In this document: positions 1-11,798 of the stretch, piece by piece
Position numbering within the stretch: position 1 is the first letter of the stretch
Layout: each line of letters opens with the position of its first letter
Assembly: GCA_016717655.1 (NCBI GenBank)
Contig: JADKFC010000014.1
Location: 69,169-133,168, forward strand
From: Saprospiraceae bacterium
GTDB taxonomy: Bacteria > Bacteroidota > Bacteroidia > Chitinophagales > Saprospiraceae
Reading direction: 5' to 3'
DNA: 64,000 nucleotides
The notes under the pieces: generated by a model
What the model was told of the DNA's origin: nothing
Database searches by the model: none
The model's input: the letters and a program-made list of their open reading frames with translations, nothing else
Made by a program: the position numbers and the translations under genes

Positions 1-724
1 GACATGAATTTGCATGGCATCACCTCCTGAAAATCTGTGCACCCCGGCCACATCATTCATACACCAATACCAAAATTCATTCGGATAATTTTCAACTCTT
101 TCACATGAATCATAGAAACCTGGAAAATCGCCAGCACACGGATTATAATTTCCATCATTATCTACATCAACAAAATACGCCAAATTTTCATCAGGCAGGT
201 CAAATTCAAACTTTTCTTTCCAGAATGGGTTGTTTTAGCCGCCAATACTTTACTCTTTCAGGAATCTTATCGCAATCATATATGCCAGCATTCCTGAAAT
301 TAGAAAGGTGTAATTTTATTTCATCCTTGGTGATCCTGAAAATCTGGTTCCAATTGCTGCAATGTTTGGTAAAATCTTCATTCCACGCAGGAACCGGACC
401 TGGATAAAAATCGGATTTTCCGGTAACGGCATCTATTCCTGCGTTGTATCTGTTCCCGGCTCGGTCTTCTGCTTTCAACCATAATGCCATAGGACCTACA
501 CCCGCTGCCAGGGTTTTCCCATGCAAATGATGAAAGAAGCCTTCAGGGAAGATAATCCCGGAGTTCTCTACTGAAAACCTGGCACCACTTGCTTCATAAT
601 CAGCAGATATTTTAACGGGGTCACAAAGTGGAACCGTGCCTTTAAACATTGAAACTTCTCCATTCTGGCATCTTGCGGAACGGAAACAGAAAAAGACAGA
701 AACGAGAAAGATATACTTTTTCAT
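1..724 (-). CDS. Secreted protein of unknown function (partial, frameshifted)
   Basis: The product starts with a clear signal peptide (MKKYIFLVSVFFCF, then a small-residue cleavage region ending SARC-QN). I chose this Met at 724 over one six codons upstream because it begins the basic n-region. The frame closes at 206, but another frame opens at about 230 and continues to the window edge with plausible sequence (NNPFWKEKFEFDLP, then VDVDNDGNYNPCAGDFPGFY). The gene is therefore frameshifted and cut off by the window. The Asp/Asn-rich stretch resembles a Ca-binding loop. I do not recognise a family. It is probably a surface or secreted protein; the truncated C-terminus could carry a sorting domain. 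Confidence 0.6.
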
Positions 725-833
725 AAAACAAAAATTACTCAATTTTTTGATCTATTGAAATAAAGCGTCTCTTAAGTAAGAAAATGGATTGTAGGCGACA
801 ATTAAAATTCCAACATAATTCCTATATAAATTT

Positions 834-3800
834 CTAATTCAACTTATAGGCAATGTTCATTTTTTTTAAGCCATCTACAAAATCATAAGATGCATTGACC
901 TTAGAGGCAGTGGGTACCAATTCCAAATCGTTATCGCCTTCTTCTTCGTCAGCTACTATAATGCGAAGTCGATGATCTCCTTTATTTTCTGTTACCAATG
1001 CAGATAATCCATTCACCAATGGTTGATCCACTTCTGCCAATGGAATTCTCAGTGTGATGGATTTGGTAAATAATTTCCCTATGGTATCCAGCAACTTCAT
1101 GTCTTTTACCCTGAAAAACATACGATCGCCATTGAACTGTTTCCCGTAAATGCCCTCCATATAAATGACATTACCCTTTACCAGGAGGTGCTTAAAACTT
1201 TCATATTGCTCGTTAAAAAGGGTGAATTCGTAGCTACCCGAATAATCCTGTAAACTAAATCGGGCATAGTTAGTCCCCCTTTTACTTTGCATCACATTTA
1301 CATCTGTAATAAACCCTCCAAGTTTGAGTCCTTTTTCCAGGAGGTTTTCGATGTCATCTAATCTGGCATTGACAAAAGCTGAAAATTCCAGACTGTATTG
1401 GTCCAAAGGGTGGCCACTTAGGTAAAATCCTGTGATGTCTTTTTCTTTTTCCAGCTTCAACAATTGATGCCACTCTTCACATTCGGGCACCTGGGGTTCT
1501 GCTATCATGGCCTGGTGCATCTCCCCAAATAGAGAAGCCTGGGCACCATCTTTTTGAGACTGGAAATTATTGCCGTAACGGATCAAATGTTCAATAAAAG
1601 ACTCAAAGCCTCCAGAAGGGGCAAAATACTGAGCCCTCGCAAATTGAAATGAATCCAATGCTCCTCCCATTGCCAAACTGTCAAGCAGTTTTTTATTGAT
1701 CGATCTGAGGTTGACCCTCCTCATCATATCAAAAATGTCCTTGTAGCGTCCTTTTTTTCGTTCTTCTATCAATTCTTCCACAGGACCCTCTCCTACTCCT
1801 TTTAAAGCGGATAATCCAAACCGTATGTATTCTTTATTTGCAATTGAAAAATTGAGTTGGCTTTCATTTACATCAGGCCCCAGAACTTTAATACCCATCC
1901 TCTTAGCTTCTGTAATAAAAAAGTTAAGCGATTTGATCTCACCTTTATTGTGGTTCAAAACGGACGCCATAAATTCTTTGGCATAATGGGCCTTTAAATA
2001 GGCTGTCTGGAAAGCCAAAAAGGCATAACAGGTAGAGTGACTTTTGTTGAAAGCATAAGAGGCAAATGCTTCCCAATCTTTCCATATTTTTTCAATAATT
2101 GGCTCGGGGTGCCCATTGGCCTTGCATCCTTCCAAAAATTTAGGGTAAGTTTCATCGATGAGCTTTCTATTTTTCTTACCCATCGCCTTCCTTAACAAGT
2201 CAGCTTCACCCTTGGTAAAATTGGCCAACTTTTGGGAAAGCAACATTACCTGCTCCTGGTAAACGGTAATACCGTAGGTTTCTTTGAGATAACCCTCCAT
2301 GTCAGGCAAATCGTAAGTTATTTTTTCTCTGCCATGTTTTCTCTCAATAAAGTTGGGAATGTACTGAATGGGCCCTGGCCTGTAAAGCGCATTCATTGCT
2401 ATCAAATCCTCAAACTTATTAGGTTTTAGGTCTTTGAGATACTTTTGCATTCCGGGAGATTCGTACTGGAAGATACCGATGGTGTCTCCTTTTTGAAATA
2501 ACTGATAAGTGAGCCTGTCTTCCAGGTCTATCTTATCAATATCGATTTCAATATCATGGGTTTCCTTTATAAGTTTCAAAGCATCCTTGATGATGGTAAG
2601 GGTCTTTAATCCCAAAAAGTCCATCTTCAACAAGCCTGCTTCTTCTGCCACGCTGTTGTCAAACTGAGAAACAACCAGATCTGAATCTTTTGCCGTTGCA
2701 ATAGGTATGATATTGCTGATGTCTTCCGGTGTAATGATTACCCCACAGGCATGCACCCCGGTTGAACGCACAGAACCTTCAAGTTTTTTAGCGGTTCTGA
2801 TCATATGGCCTACGTCTGAATTCTCTGCTGCCAGCTCTCTGAATTTATAGGCCCTATCCAAGTCGTCTTTGTTCAGATCACTTTTCAACTTTTCTGATAC
2901 ATCTTTCTCTGCCAAAACAGCGTCCAAAGTTGCGGATAGGTGGGCCGGAAATGACTTGGCAACCCGATCAACCACATCCAACGGTATATTCATCACCCGA
3001 CCAGTATCCCGCAACGAAGTCCTGGCTGCCATTGTACCATAGGTTATAATTTGAGCTACCTGATTGCGTCCATACTTATCAATCACATAATCGATTACTT
3101 TGTCTCTACCTTCGTCGTCAAAATCAATATCAATATCCGGCATAGATATACGCTCGGGATTGAGAAAACGCTCAAAGAGCAGGTCATATCGAATGGGATC
3201 GATATTGGTGATTCCCAGACTGTAGGCTACTGCCGATCCGGCAGCAGAACCCCTTCCTGGCCCCACTGAAACACCCATTTCCCGGGCGGAAGTTGTAAAA
3301 TCCTGCACAATCAGGAAATATCCCGGATATCCACTTTTTCCAATGGTATCCAGCTCAAAATTTAAACGGTCTTCAATTTCTTTGGTTATGGTGCCATACT
3401 TCTTCCTCGCACCTTCAAAGGTTAGATGTCGAAGGTAATCATCCTGTGATAAAAACTCTTTCGGAAGAGGGAAGGCAGGAAGAAGCACATCCCGCGATAA
3501 CTTCAAACTCTCCACTTTAGAAGCTATCTCCATCGTATTTTCAATAGCATGGGGCACATCACCAAAAGTTGATTGATCTCTGCCTTGGTCTTGAGATAAA
3601 AGTCGGAACTAGGAAACTTAAACCTGCTTGCTTCAGAAAGTAAAGAGCCTGTGTTTACACATAATAAAACATCGTGTGGAGCCGCATCTTCTTCTTCTAC
3701 ATAATGTACATCATTGGTAACTATTGTTTTTACATTGTATTTTTTAGCTAACTGCAGAAGTACCTGATTGACATCTTCCTGACTCATCAATGATCCGTCT

Positions 3801-4360
3801 ATCCTGTCAATGCCCCTATGGCGCTGTAATTCGATGTAATAATCTTCTCCCAACAGATCCAACCACCACTTGAGCAGTTTCTCTGCCTTTTCTGTATTAC
3901 CCGAGGCTATCGCTTGTGGAATCTCAGCTCCTATACAGCATGAGGTTGCAATGAGGCCTTCATGGTGTTTTAACAATAATTCTTTATCAATCCTCGGAAA
4001 CTTTCCATACATGCCCTCTATGAAGCCCAGGGAGCACAGCTTTGACAAATTTCTGTAACCAACCTCGTTTTTAGCCAATAAGAGCTGGTGAAAACGTTCA
4101 TCTCTCTGGCCCTTCGATTTTTCAAAACTTTTTTGCCATCTGTTTTCTACCATGTAAAATTGACAACCTCCAATGGGTTTAATCCCCTTCTTATTGGCAG
4201 CTTTGACAAACTTAAATGCCCCAAACATGTTTCCATGATCGGTCAGAGCTATGGCCTGCTGTCCATCTTTGACAGCTTTTTCCATGAGTGCTGTAATATC
4301 AGAGGCTCCATCCAACAAGGAATATTGGGTGTGGCAATGTAAATGGCAAAAATCTTGCAT
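834..4360 (-). CDS. dnaE: DNA polymerase III subunit alpha (frameshifted)
   Basis: This is the replicative polymerase catalytic subunit, about 1,175 residues. The start at 4360 begins directly with the PHP domain (HLHCHTQYSLLDGA). The catalytic palm motif PDIDIDF is at about residue 408, and a candidate beta-clamp-binding motif QASLF is at about residue 940, where the family carries it. An OB-fold segment (GGFITDVNVMQSKRG) follows. One frameshift at about 3545-3557 splits the gene between the PHP domain and the palm: the upstream frame ends in junk after EINQLL and the downstream frame resumes at PHAIENT. Both halves are otherwise intact and collinear with DnaE, so a sequencing indel is more likely than a split gene or intein. 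Confidence 0.95.
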
Positions 4361-4440
4361 GAAATATAGGGTTGATGGTATTACACCCAACTAAACAACA
4401 AAATAGAATACCGCCTTGTTCTGTATCGCCAGTAAAACTA

Positions 4441-6754
4441 TTATCTGGCAATGATCAATTTGTGAACCTCAGCTTTACTTCCAATCACCAATTCCACAAA
4501 ATAGAGCCCGGACACAATTTGTGTCACATCTACTGTTTCATTTTGAATTACTTCTCCACGCAGCATAACTTTTCCCTCTACACTGCGAATAACATATGAA
4601 GAACCAACTGGTGCATTGATTGAAAGCCTGTCACTCACAGGATTAGGGGCCAACTGTGCAAGGTTATTGGCAAAGCCAAGTTTTTGATCCAGTCTGTATA
4701 CCTGCCCAGATGCTGCATCCAATAATTCACCAGTGATAGTTGTATTGCCTAAAGCGGTGGCTTCCAAAAGGAACAGCACCTCATCCAAAGCAAAGTGATG
4801 GGTCTCTTTTAACAACAAATTGCACTGATTTTCGCCAACACCTGCCCAATCAAAGTTTTCATTTACCTGCAGGATCTGAGTTTCATTTTGGCTTAATTTT
4901 AAGAGCGCTGCCTCCAGATTTAAACTTTTACCTAAACTTACTGGAAAATAAGTTTTACCGTCAACAACCACTAATTTACCAACTACAAAAATAGGTGTCA
5001 TGCTGCTTCGGGGCCTAGCCTCTTCATTTCTGGTCTCTGAAAGATCACCCTTTGCAAAAGCTGTGAAGTCGAGGAAACCATTGAATTTTTTCGCATCATA
5101 TACTGGAGAATAAGCCAGTAGGCTCAAATCTTTTTCTTTTACATAAGAAGGAATAAAGCGCCAGTCTTCTCTACCAAAACTATTTTTTTCTTTAAGTAAC
5201 TTATCTTTTAAAAGTAGAAAATCTCTGGCATTTACTTTTTTATCATCATTGATGTCAGCAGCCAGCAGGCCATAATTGGAGAGTGTGTCATCCCCGGCAA
5301 GGTAGGCTTTAAAATAAGCATAGTCCAAGACATCTACCTGTGCATCTTCTAATCCCGTTTTAGAAGGGATAAATTTCATGTCGTTGTAGATAGCAACATC
5401 TTTAAAATTATAAGCTCCATCGCTGATTTGACCATATACATTAAAATTACCGGCATTGCCTTGCATAGTCATACTGCCTGCCATTACTTTTTTACCCGAT
5501 GGCTGCATCACTTTACCAGCAGCAGTAAGGGTATTGGAACAACTTCCATTATCATACACTGTCATGTGCACTGCACAAAAATCTTTGTTGCCCATTAGGT
5601 CTATTGCATACACCGTCAGGTACTGAAATCCGGCATTGGTGCAATCATAAAACCTCAATGAATCAGCTGGATTGGGCGAAAATGAATATTTGATATAAGG
5701 GGTTGCCGTACAATTGTCTAAAGCCCCCAAACTAAACATAGAGGCAGGTACCCTTAGCTTAGTACCATCTTTACCATTGATGGCCACACTCACATTCTGG
5801 ACACAATAGGGAGTGGGTGGCTTGTTATCCATGGTGGTAAAATTGGTACTACACCCGGTCAAATTACCACAGGCATCTTTGACCTTCCAATTGACCTTGT
5901 GTTTACCATAGCCCAATAATTCTGGCAGGGTAATTTTAATTTCTTGTCCGGTTTTATGGAGTGGTAAGAAAAAGACTCCAGTCCCAATGTTGGAATAGAC
6001 ATAGTCAATTTTGGTATCTCCCCACAAATCCACTTCCACAATCCAAGACATCTTTTCTGATGTGCAATTACCCGGATCTATGGCATTATTGGTCAAGGTT
6101 ACCCTTGCCTTACAACCCTCATTAAATCCTATTGTCACATCCTTACATGCCGTAAACTCAGGTTTTTCTTTATCGATTACTTTGATTACCTGAGTACCAT
6201 ACCATACACTTCCTCCATATGGAGAATTAGGGGTATAGTCACACCAATTGATTACGGTAAACTTTCTTAAGATTTTTTTACACCCCTCTTCAGAGCTACC
6301 CAACAATTCAAAAACTTCGTCTCTGTAACTAACACCAATCAGGTCACATGGCCTGGATGTAATTTCTGGCTTCATATATGGAATGTCTTCCAAACAGTTT
6401 ACAACTATGTCTTTTGGAAATTTAACTATGATAGAACCATAGTTATTTTCTGATAGGTAGATATTTTGGTAGCAGGTAGGTTCAGATGGGTCAGCCTGAT
6501 AATTATGGTTTAAATCCAGATACCATTTTCTAACAACATGGCCAACATTACACGCATTGGTGAAAATTGATCCTCGTAAACGGGGTTAGGTAAGAATGGC
6601 TGCCAAACAAAGTAGGCTTACCAGTTAAATACAAATCTGAAATGTCATCATCACACTTAAGGTGTTTATACGGGGGACACACCATAGATGCATTAATTTC
6701 ATATGAAAAAATGAGTGCAATGACCCAGATTGTAGTTTTTAACAGACGTTTCAT
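4441..6754 (-). CDS. T9SS-secreted protein with HYR-like and dockerin-like regions (frameshifted)
   Basis: The N-terminus has a signal peptide (MKRLLKTTIWVIALIFSYEINA). A frameshift at about 6550-6590 separates it from a long frame that continues to 4441. The middle has Cys-rich beta-sandwich sequence of the HYR type (VKDACGNLTGCSTNF, LGALDNCTATPYIKYSFSP). A segment near 5220-5330 resembles a dockerin type I Ca-binding pair (LAADINDDKKVNARDFLLLKD). The C-terminus is a typical T9SS sorting domain (LAPNPVSDRLSINAP to VHKLIIAR). It is likely exported to the surface. Its ligand is unknown. It is divergent from the next T9SS protein across a 294-base gap. Confidence 0.75.
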
Positions 6755-7048
6755 GTGTAAAGCTTTGGATTATAAACCTAATAGAAAGACAAATATAATC
6801 TTAATCCCCAAAATTGTAATAGCAAAACTTCCAACGTAGGTGGATTTTAACATTTTGACCAAAAACCAACCTTTTATGGCTATTATACAAAAAAAACGGC
6901 CTATTTATCTGCATTACTAATATTTACATATTAATATTAATCATATGTTACATTATTTCATGAAAAATTCAAAGCCTAGGTGAAATTATTTCCAATGCTT
7001 TGGGAGCGATCTTTAGTTTTGAGATATCTTTATGACAAATTGACTTAT

Positions 7049-9559
7049 ATGAAACTTCTATCGACTTTGATAATATGGATGGCTTTATTTTCACTGCCCT
7101 CATTTGCCCAAAACGATTGTATAATAGAGAACCTGGTTGTCGAGAAACTAGCATGCAATGCGCAGCAAAAATTTGCAGTAGTCATCGACTTTACTCCAGT
7201 CAATCCACCCAGCCCAAAATTTAAAGTACAGGGCAATGGCATCAACCATGGCACCTTTTCATACTCAGACTTACCCATTACCATTGACGGGCTACCAGGT
7301 AACTGCACCACACCTTATGAATTTGTGGTTCGCGATCTGGAGCAACCAGCCTGTTCTGCCGTATTTGAATTAGGAAAAGTATGTTGCACACAAAATTGTG
7401 GCATTTCCATCATCAATGTGAAACAAAAGGAATGTCTGGAAGGTGAGGCTTATAAAATCAATTTTGATGTCATCCCTCCTGCCAATGGCACTCTTGGCTT
7501 TGATGTATTTATCAATGGAGTAGCCCATTCGTTTCACAAATATATTGATACGCCGGTAGAAAATCTGGTTATTCCCAATCAGGGGCAGGATCAGGATACT
7601 TTGGTTGTTTGTAATAACGACGATCAGGGTTGCTGTGATACACTTATTTTAAATAACAAGTGTTCCTGTTTCATTTCCAACGCGGCAGCACAACGAATAG
7701 AATGCAGCGATTTGAATGACACCTATTTCGCCAGGATAAATTTTGAACACGGCACTTCTAATGATAGCTTTTTAATAGGAGGATCCGCCAATTTGTACGG
7801 CACTTTTGCCTATGCAGACTTACCTGTCGTCATTGGTCCACTACCCTTTTCCACTGCCAATACAGATTTGTTAATAGCCGATGCCAGCGATGTATTTTGT
7901 TTTGGCGAACTAGTTATTCCGCCTGTTCAGGAGTGTCAACCCTGTAAAATATTTGATCCTGTTTTTGATGTTTTGCCTTGTATGAAAGAAGGCAAAATTT
8001 ACATCAAATTTAAGTTCAAATCCAATAATACTGGAGTTAACGGCTTCACCGTTAGGGGCAATGGCACTGTTTATGGCACTTTTCCATATGGAGAAGAATT
8101 TTATTACTTAGGCCCTCTTACTCCGGATTGCAATAAAAGTTATGAATTTATCATTGTTGACAATTCTTCCAACGCATGTACAAACGTGCTGGCTAACAAT
8201 GTAAAATTGTGCTGCCAACCTTGTGAAATTGGTGCTCTCACCATAACTGAAAACTGTGATGCCACACCTGGTGGAATCAAACTTCAATTCGATAGTGATG
8301 GTGTACCCGATGATAGCGTAGCGGTTTACATCAATGGTGTATTGGTTGGAAAATATAAAAAAACAGCAGAGCCTATATCAGTCATTTATCCGTTCGTAAA
8401 TGGCAAATCGTATGCTGTTAAAGTCATTGCATTTAAAACTGAAGGATGTTTCAGACAGACTGAATTTACTTACGAGTGTAACAATAGCGAACCATGTGCT
8501 TTCTCAGAACCTCAGGTAGAATTTTCTGAGTGTTCTGGCGACAATACATTTAAAGTATTTTTGAAATTCACGCCAACCGGACCTCACGCTGATCAGTTTT
8601 ATGTTTCCATTAATGACAAAGTTTATGGCCCGCTGCTTTATGGCCAACCTTCCTACACCCTGGGTCCAAACACAATGGCCTGCAATGGAGTAAGGATCGT
8701 TTTAAAAGATGCATTAAATGAAAATTGCAGATTGGTGATAGAAAAAGAAGTCCAAAAGTGCTGCGAAGAAGAATGTGAAATAGCACCAGGAAATCCTGAA
8801 GCCATTTGTTTTGAAGGAAAAATCATTGGCCTTCAAATGGTGGTCAAAGGGCAAACTGGAAATAAATACAATGCTTATGCTGATGGTGTTTTACTAGGCA
8901 GTTTCAACTACGGCACAACCCCAGTTCTTTTCAACTTAAGCCCTAGAAATGAAGGTAAAATCACGCTTAAGTTCATTGATGTCAATGACAATACCTGTTT
9001 TGTGGTAAAAGAGTATTTTATTAATTGCGAAAATTGTCGCATCAATGATCTTAGTGCCAAACCAGTGGATTGTAGCGAGACTTCCTTTAAGTTTGAAATT
9101 AATTTCAATGCTGTCAATGCCATTTCGGACTCGTTTTATGTTTTTGTCAACAATGTTCGCTTGGGCAGATACGCAGCCAATCAATTACCAGTTGTGTCAC
9201 CTGCCTATGACCCACGTGCAGACGTGGTTTATGTAATCAAAGTTTTTGATGCATCCAATGAAGCGTGTCGCTCAATTATTGAGATTCCATTCATAGAATG
9301 CGAGCAGACTGCCACAGATGATATTGCTAAATCGTTTAACTTGTATTCTACAGCTGGCAACCTCTACTTATCCAATGAAGGGCTGCCAATCAATAGCACT
9401 GCCAGTATTTATGGCGTAGACGGCCGCCTTATCAAACCGGCGCAAAGTCTGGTCCAGGGAGAAAATAAACTCTACGAGGTTTCATCTTCTTCTATGCTGA
9501 TTGTAAGTATCATGACCGATACAGGAATTTCAACACGGTTAATTTTCTGTGGGAGATAA
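7049..9559 (+). CDS. Secreted Cys-rich repeat protein with T9SS sorting domain
   Basis: The start at 7049 (MKLLSTLIIWMALFSLPSFAQ) gives a textbook signal peptide; the upstream in-frame Met at 6980 would bury it. The mature protein is built from roughly seven or eight tandem units of about 90-110 residues. Each has a YGTF-Y-like strand (GTFSYSDLP, GTFAYADLP, GTFPYGEEF, GSFNYGTTP), a middle Cys, and a closing CC or CxxC. The last about 70 residues are a T9SS-type C-terminal domain (SFNLYSTAGNLYLSNEG to TRLIFCGR). Cargo secreted across the outer membrane is likely. The repeat unit is not a family I can name; an immunoglobulin-like beta-sandwich is plausible. Confidence 0.75.
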   Translation: MKLLSTLIIWMALFSLPSFAQNDCIIENLVVEKLACNAQQKFAVVIDFTPVNPPSPKFKVQGNGINHGTFSYSDLPITIDGLPGNCTTPYEFVVRDLEQPACSAVFELGKVCCTQNCGISIINVKQKECLEGEAYKINFDVIPPANGTLGFDVFINGVAHSFHKYIDTPVENLVIPNQGQDQDTLVVCNNDDQGCCDTLILNNKCSCFISNAAAQRIECSDLNDTYFARINFEHGTSNDSFLIGGSANLYGTFAYADLPVVIGPLPFSTANTDLLIADASDVFCFGELVIPPVQECQPCKIFDPVFDVLPCMKEGKIYIKFKFKSNNTGVNGFTVRGNGTVYGTFPYGEEFYYLGPLTPDCNKSYEFIIVDNSSNACTNVLANNVKLCCQPCEIGALTITENCDATPGGIKLQFDSDGVPDDSVAVYINGVLVGKYKKTAEPISVIYPFVNGKSYAVKVIAFKTEGCFRQTEFTYECNNSEPCAFSEPQVEFSECSGDNTFKVFLKFTPTGPHADQFYVSINDKVYGPLLYGQPSYTLGPNTMACNGVRIVLKDALNENCRLVIEKEVQKCCEEECEIAPGNPEAICFEGKIIGLQMVVKGQTGNKYNAYADGVLLGSFNYGTTPVLFNLSPRNEGKITLKFIDVNDNTCFVVKEYFINCENCRINDLSAKPVDCSETSFKFEINFNAVNAISDSFYVFVNNVRLGRYAANQLPVVSPAYDPRADVVYVIKVFDASNEACRSIIEIPFIECEQTATDDIAKSFNLYSTAGNLYLSNEGLPINSTASIYGVDGRLIKPAQSLVQGENKLYEVSSSSMLIVSIMTDTGISTRLIFCGR

Positions 9560-9562
9560 ATA

Positions 9563-9594
9563 AAAAAAGCCGGTTAATTACCGGCTTTTTTTTT
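9563..9594. terminator. Bidirectional intrinsic terminator
   Basis: A perfect stem (AAGCCGGT/ACCGGCTT) is flanked by A-runs on the left and T-runs on the right. It lies between convergent genes, so it can terminate both the repeat protein (+) and the ligase-like gene (-), whose stop codon lies in its right edge. Confidence 0.85.
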
Positions 9595-10789
9595 ATTCAA
9601 AAAATCCAACACTTCCGCCGACCCAGTCTTTGTCTTTGTTGTATTTTACACCGATCATTGCTCCCTTAGAAAGCCGAACCAGATTGTTGATAATAATGGG
9701 TTGATTGCTATTTTGAGGCCATAGCATTAACATTCTGATTTCGCATTTTACAGGTTCTCCTGGTGCATCAATTACAGGAGCATAACTTACCTTTTCCTGC
9801 AGGAGGTAATTGGATTTATTAGCTAAGGCATCTAACATGTCTTTGGTAACATTGAGTTCAACACCGGCACCTGCAAATGAAAACAGAGGTTTAAGTACAT
9901 AATTTTCCAAATCATCCGGATAGCTTTCCAAATCCCCTACGTAATAACATTTTGGCACATATTTTCCTTTTAGCAAAGGCATGGTGTATTTACTTATTCT
10001 GTAAAACCAGTTAGGGTGCCCTACCCAATATACATTGAGGTCATCCGTAAACGAAAATTAAAGCTGAAGGTCTGTTCGCTGTTCCAGCTCATCAAAAATA
10101 ACCCGATTGTATATTCTTTTTATAGGCACCCAGGTGCCATTTTCATCTTCGTAAAAAAGATTTTTATCCTGTTTGATAACTTTGGTAAGGCACAACACCT
10201 TTATTCCTAACTTATCAGCTGTGCAGAGAAAATCAATGTAGGTGGTCTGTTTTTCCGGTTCGATTTCCAACATTACTACATGTGCCGGATTTTCATTGCC
10301 AACAATTACTTCGCGAAGCAATTCAACATAACTTGTTGAATCCATTGCCGGATTAAAAAAGGAGCGTAACTCATCCGAAAGTTGAAAGTACTGCCTATAC
10401 ATTCTGGAAATGAATTCCTGAAAAAAATAGACAGAAGGAAAGCCCTGAATTTCGATTAATTTGGGCATAGGATCACCTTTATCATCCAATGTGATACCGA
10501 AGTCCATCTGGAGGAAAATAGTGTGCTCATCTTCATTTGGCACCACTAGAGAAGCATCCGGTATGGCTTTGTCGGTAAGCTTTTTGAAATCCGGGCTACA
10601 GATTACTCCATTAATACTATCGCAGGCTTCAAGTAACCTTGATTTTAACAAATCCGGAATAAAAAACGGGGTTTCTGCTATGCGAAATGGAGTCTTGTGA
10701 TGATACGTTTCTTCTACTCCTTTTAAGAAATGTTCGTACAAAGCACTGCTCCAGTTCTCGTTGTACTCTTTTCGATATTTTGAAATCAT
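9593..10789 (-). CDS. Circularly permuted ATP-grasp-like ligase (in-frame stop)
   Basis: The protein is about 398 residues if an in-frame TAA at 10058-10060 is read through; the frame is the same on both sides. Visible motifs are QMDFGITLDDKGDPMPKLIE followed by IQGFPSVYFFQ, then CEIRMLMLW and the C-terminal GGSVGFF. These resemble the glutathionylspermidine-synthase-like permuted ATP-grasp fold. The gene starts 3 bases after the amidotransferase stop, so the two are probably cotranscribed. It may form an amide bond between a carboxylate and an amine, but the substrate is unknown. The TAA could be a pair of compensating T indels (CTTTAATTTTC context), a real nonsense mutation or an error. Confidence 0.6.
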
Positions 10790-10792
10790 AAA

Positions 10793-11611
10793 TTACACGA
10801 TGCTATAAGCATGTGAATTTATAAGTTTTATCGCGTTTTCAATAAATTTTGGAAGAATAGTTTTGTAGGTAAGGGCAATTTTATCTTCTTCATCCAATTG
10901 TGACATCATACTATCGTACTTGGCTATGCCAAAATTGTTGATGACTTTGTCTCGATTGGCTTCTAAGGTAAAGTGTACTTTCATTCCATGGGGATCTGCT
11001 TCCGGATGAAACTGAGTGCCTACCATTTCTTCAGAGAAACGCACGGCCATAATTGCTCTTTCATATTCTACGTGTGTTCTGATTTTTTCAAGCGCAAGGA
11101 TTTCAGCGCCCTTTTCTGTAAAAATATGTAGGTTGGGCTGTACCAATTGCCAGTCTCGACTCTCGACGACATAAAATGGGTCAGGTAAGCCATTAAATAT
11201 CGAATCTTTCTGGCCTGCTCTTGTTTTGTGAACGGGTTGAACCCCAAAAGAGGCTGACTTTCTTTTTGTTATTTTTCCCAAGCCGAAATGAAGACAAGCC
11301 ATTTGAAAAGAATGGCAGATAAAAAAGAAATACTTCTTGGGATGACCTTCATATTTATTGTACTCCCATACATCCTGGATCAGGGTATAAAATCGTTCAT
11401 CCCATACCCCGTCACCTTCCATAGGGTTTCCAGGTCCTCCGCTTGAAATATAAATATCGTAGCTCAGGTCAGGAACTTCTGCTGTTACCCTGACATCAAA
11501 TACATCAACCTCTAAAAGATGGTGATAATTAGATACAATTTCTGAAATGCACCGCATGCCCTGATTGGGAAGGCCTGCATTTAGATCTAAAATGGCGAGT
11601 CTTAGTTTCAT
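10793..11611 (-). CDS. Class I glutamine amidotransferase
   Basis: This 272-residue protein has the class I GATase triad: nucleophile Cys99 in FICHSFQMA, and His202 and Glu204 in TQFHPEAD. The oxyanion glycines are visible in YISSGGPGNP. The domain supplies ammonia from glutamine to a partner synthase. The sequence is not the GuaA, CarA or TrpG type, and guaA is elsewhere in the window. The 3-base spacing to the permuted ATP-grasp-like gene points to that ligase as the partner. About 65 C-terminal residues beyond the triad (from LEANRDKVINNFG) are helical and family-specific. The product is unknown. Confidence 0.8.
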   Translation of the reverse strand: MKLRLAILDLNAGLPNQGMRCISEIVSNYHHLLEVDVFDVRVTAEVPDLSYDIYISSGGPGNPMEGDGVWDERFYTLIQDVWEYNKYEGHPKKYFFFICHSFQMACLHFGLGKITKRKSASFGVQPVHKTRAGQKDSIFNGLPDPFYVVESRDWQLVQPNLHIFTEKGAEILALEKIRTHVEYERAIMAVRFSEEMVGTQFHPEADPHGMKVHFTLEANRDKVINNFGIAKYDSMMSQLDEEDKIALTYKTILPKFIENAIKLINSHAYSIV

Positions 11612-11738
11612 TAGAGCGCAAAATTAAAAGAAAATTGCGGCTTGTGCCAACAGAAAATCTATATTAACAAACTATTGTACATTCTTAAGCTATAGCTGCC
11701 AATAGGATGACTTTATTCATAAACCGCTGAATACCAAA

Positions 11739-11778
11739 AAAGAAAAGGCTGGATCAATGACCCAACCTTTCTTTTTTT
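11739..11778 (-). terminator. Intrinsic terminator after the ATP-grasp/KA-repeat gene
   Basis: Read on the minus strand, AAAGGTTGGG pairs with CCAGCCTTT (one G-U) and is followed by a T-rich run. It lies between the ATP-grasp/KA-repeat gene and the amidotransferase, so the last two genes of the cluster depend on readthrough or on a separate promoter. Confidence 0.7.
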
Positions 11779-11798
11779 CTAAAGCTAAGCTTCCAAGA

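Noticed and set aside
834..4360. Split DnaE or intein
   Set aside because: No intein residues or split-intein domains are seen at the break, and many other genes show the same one-base shifts.
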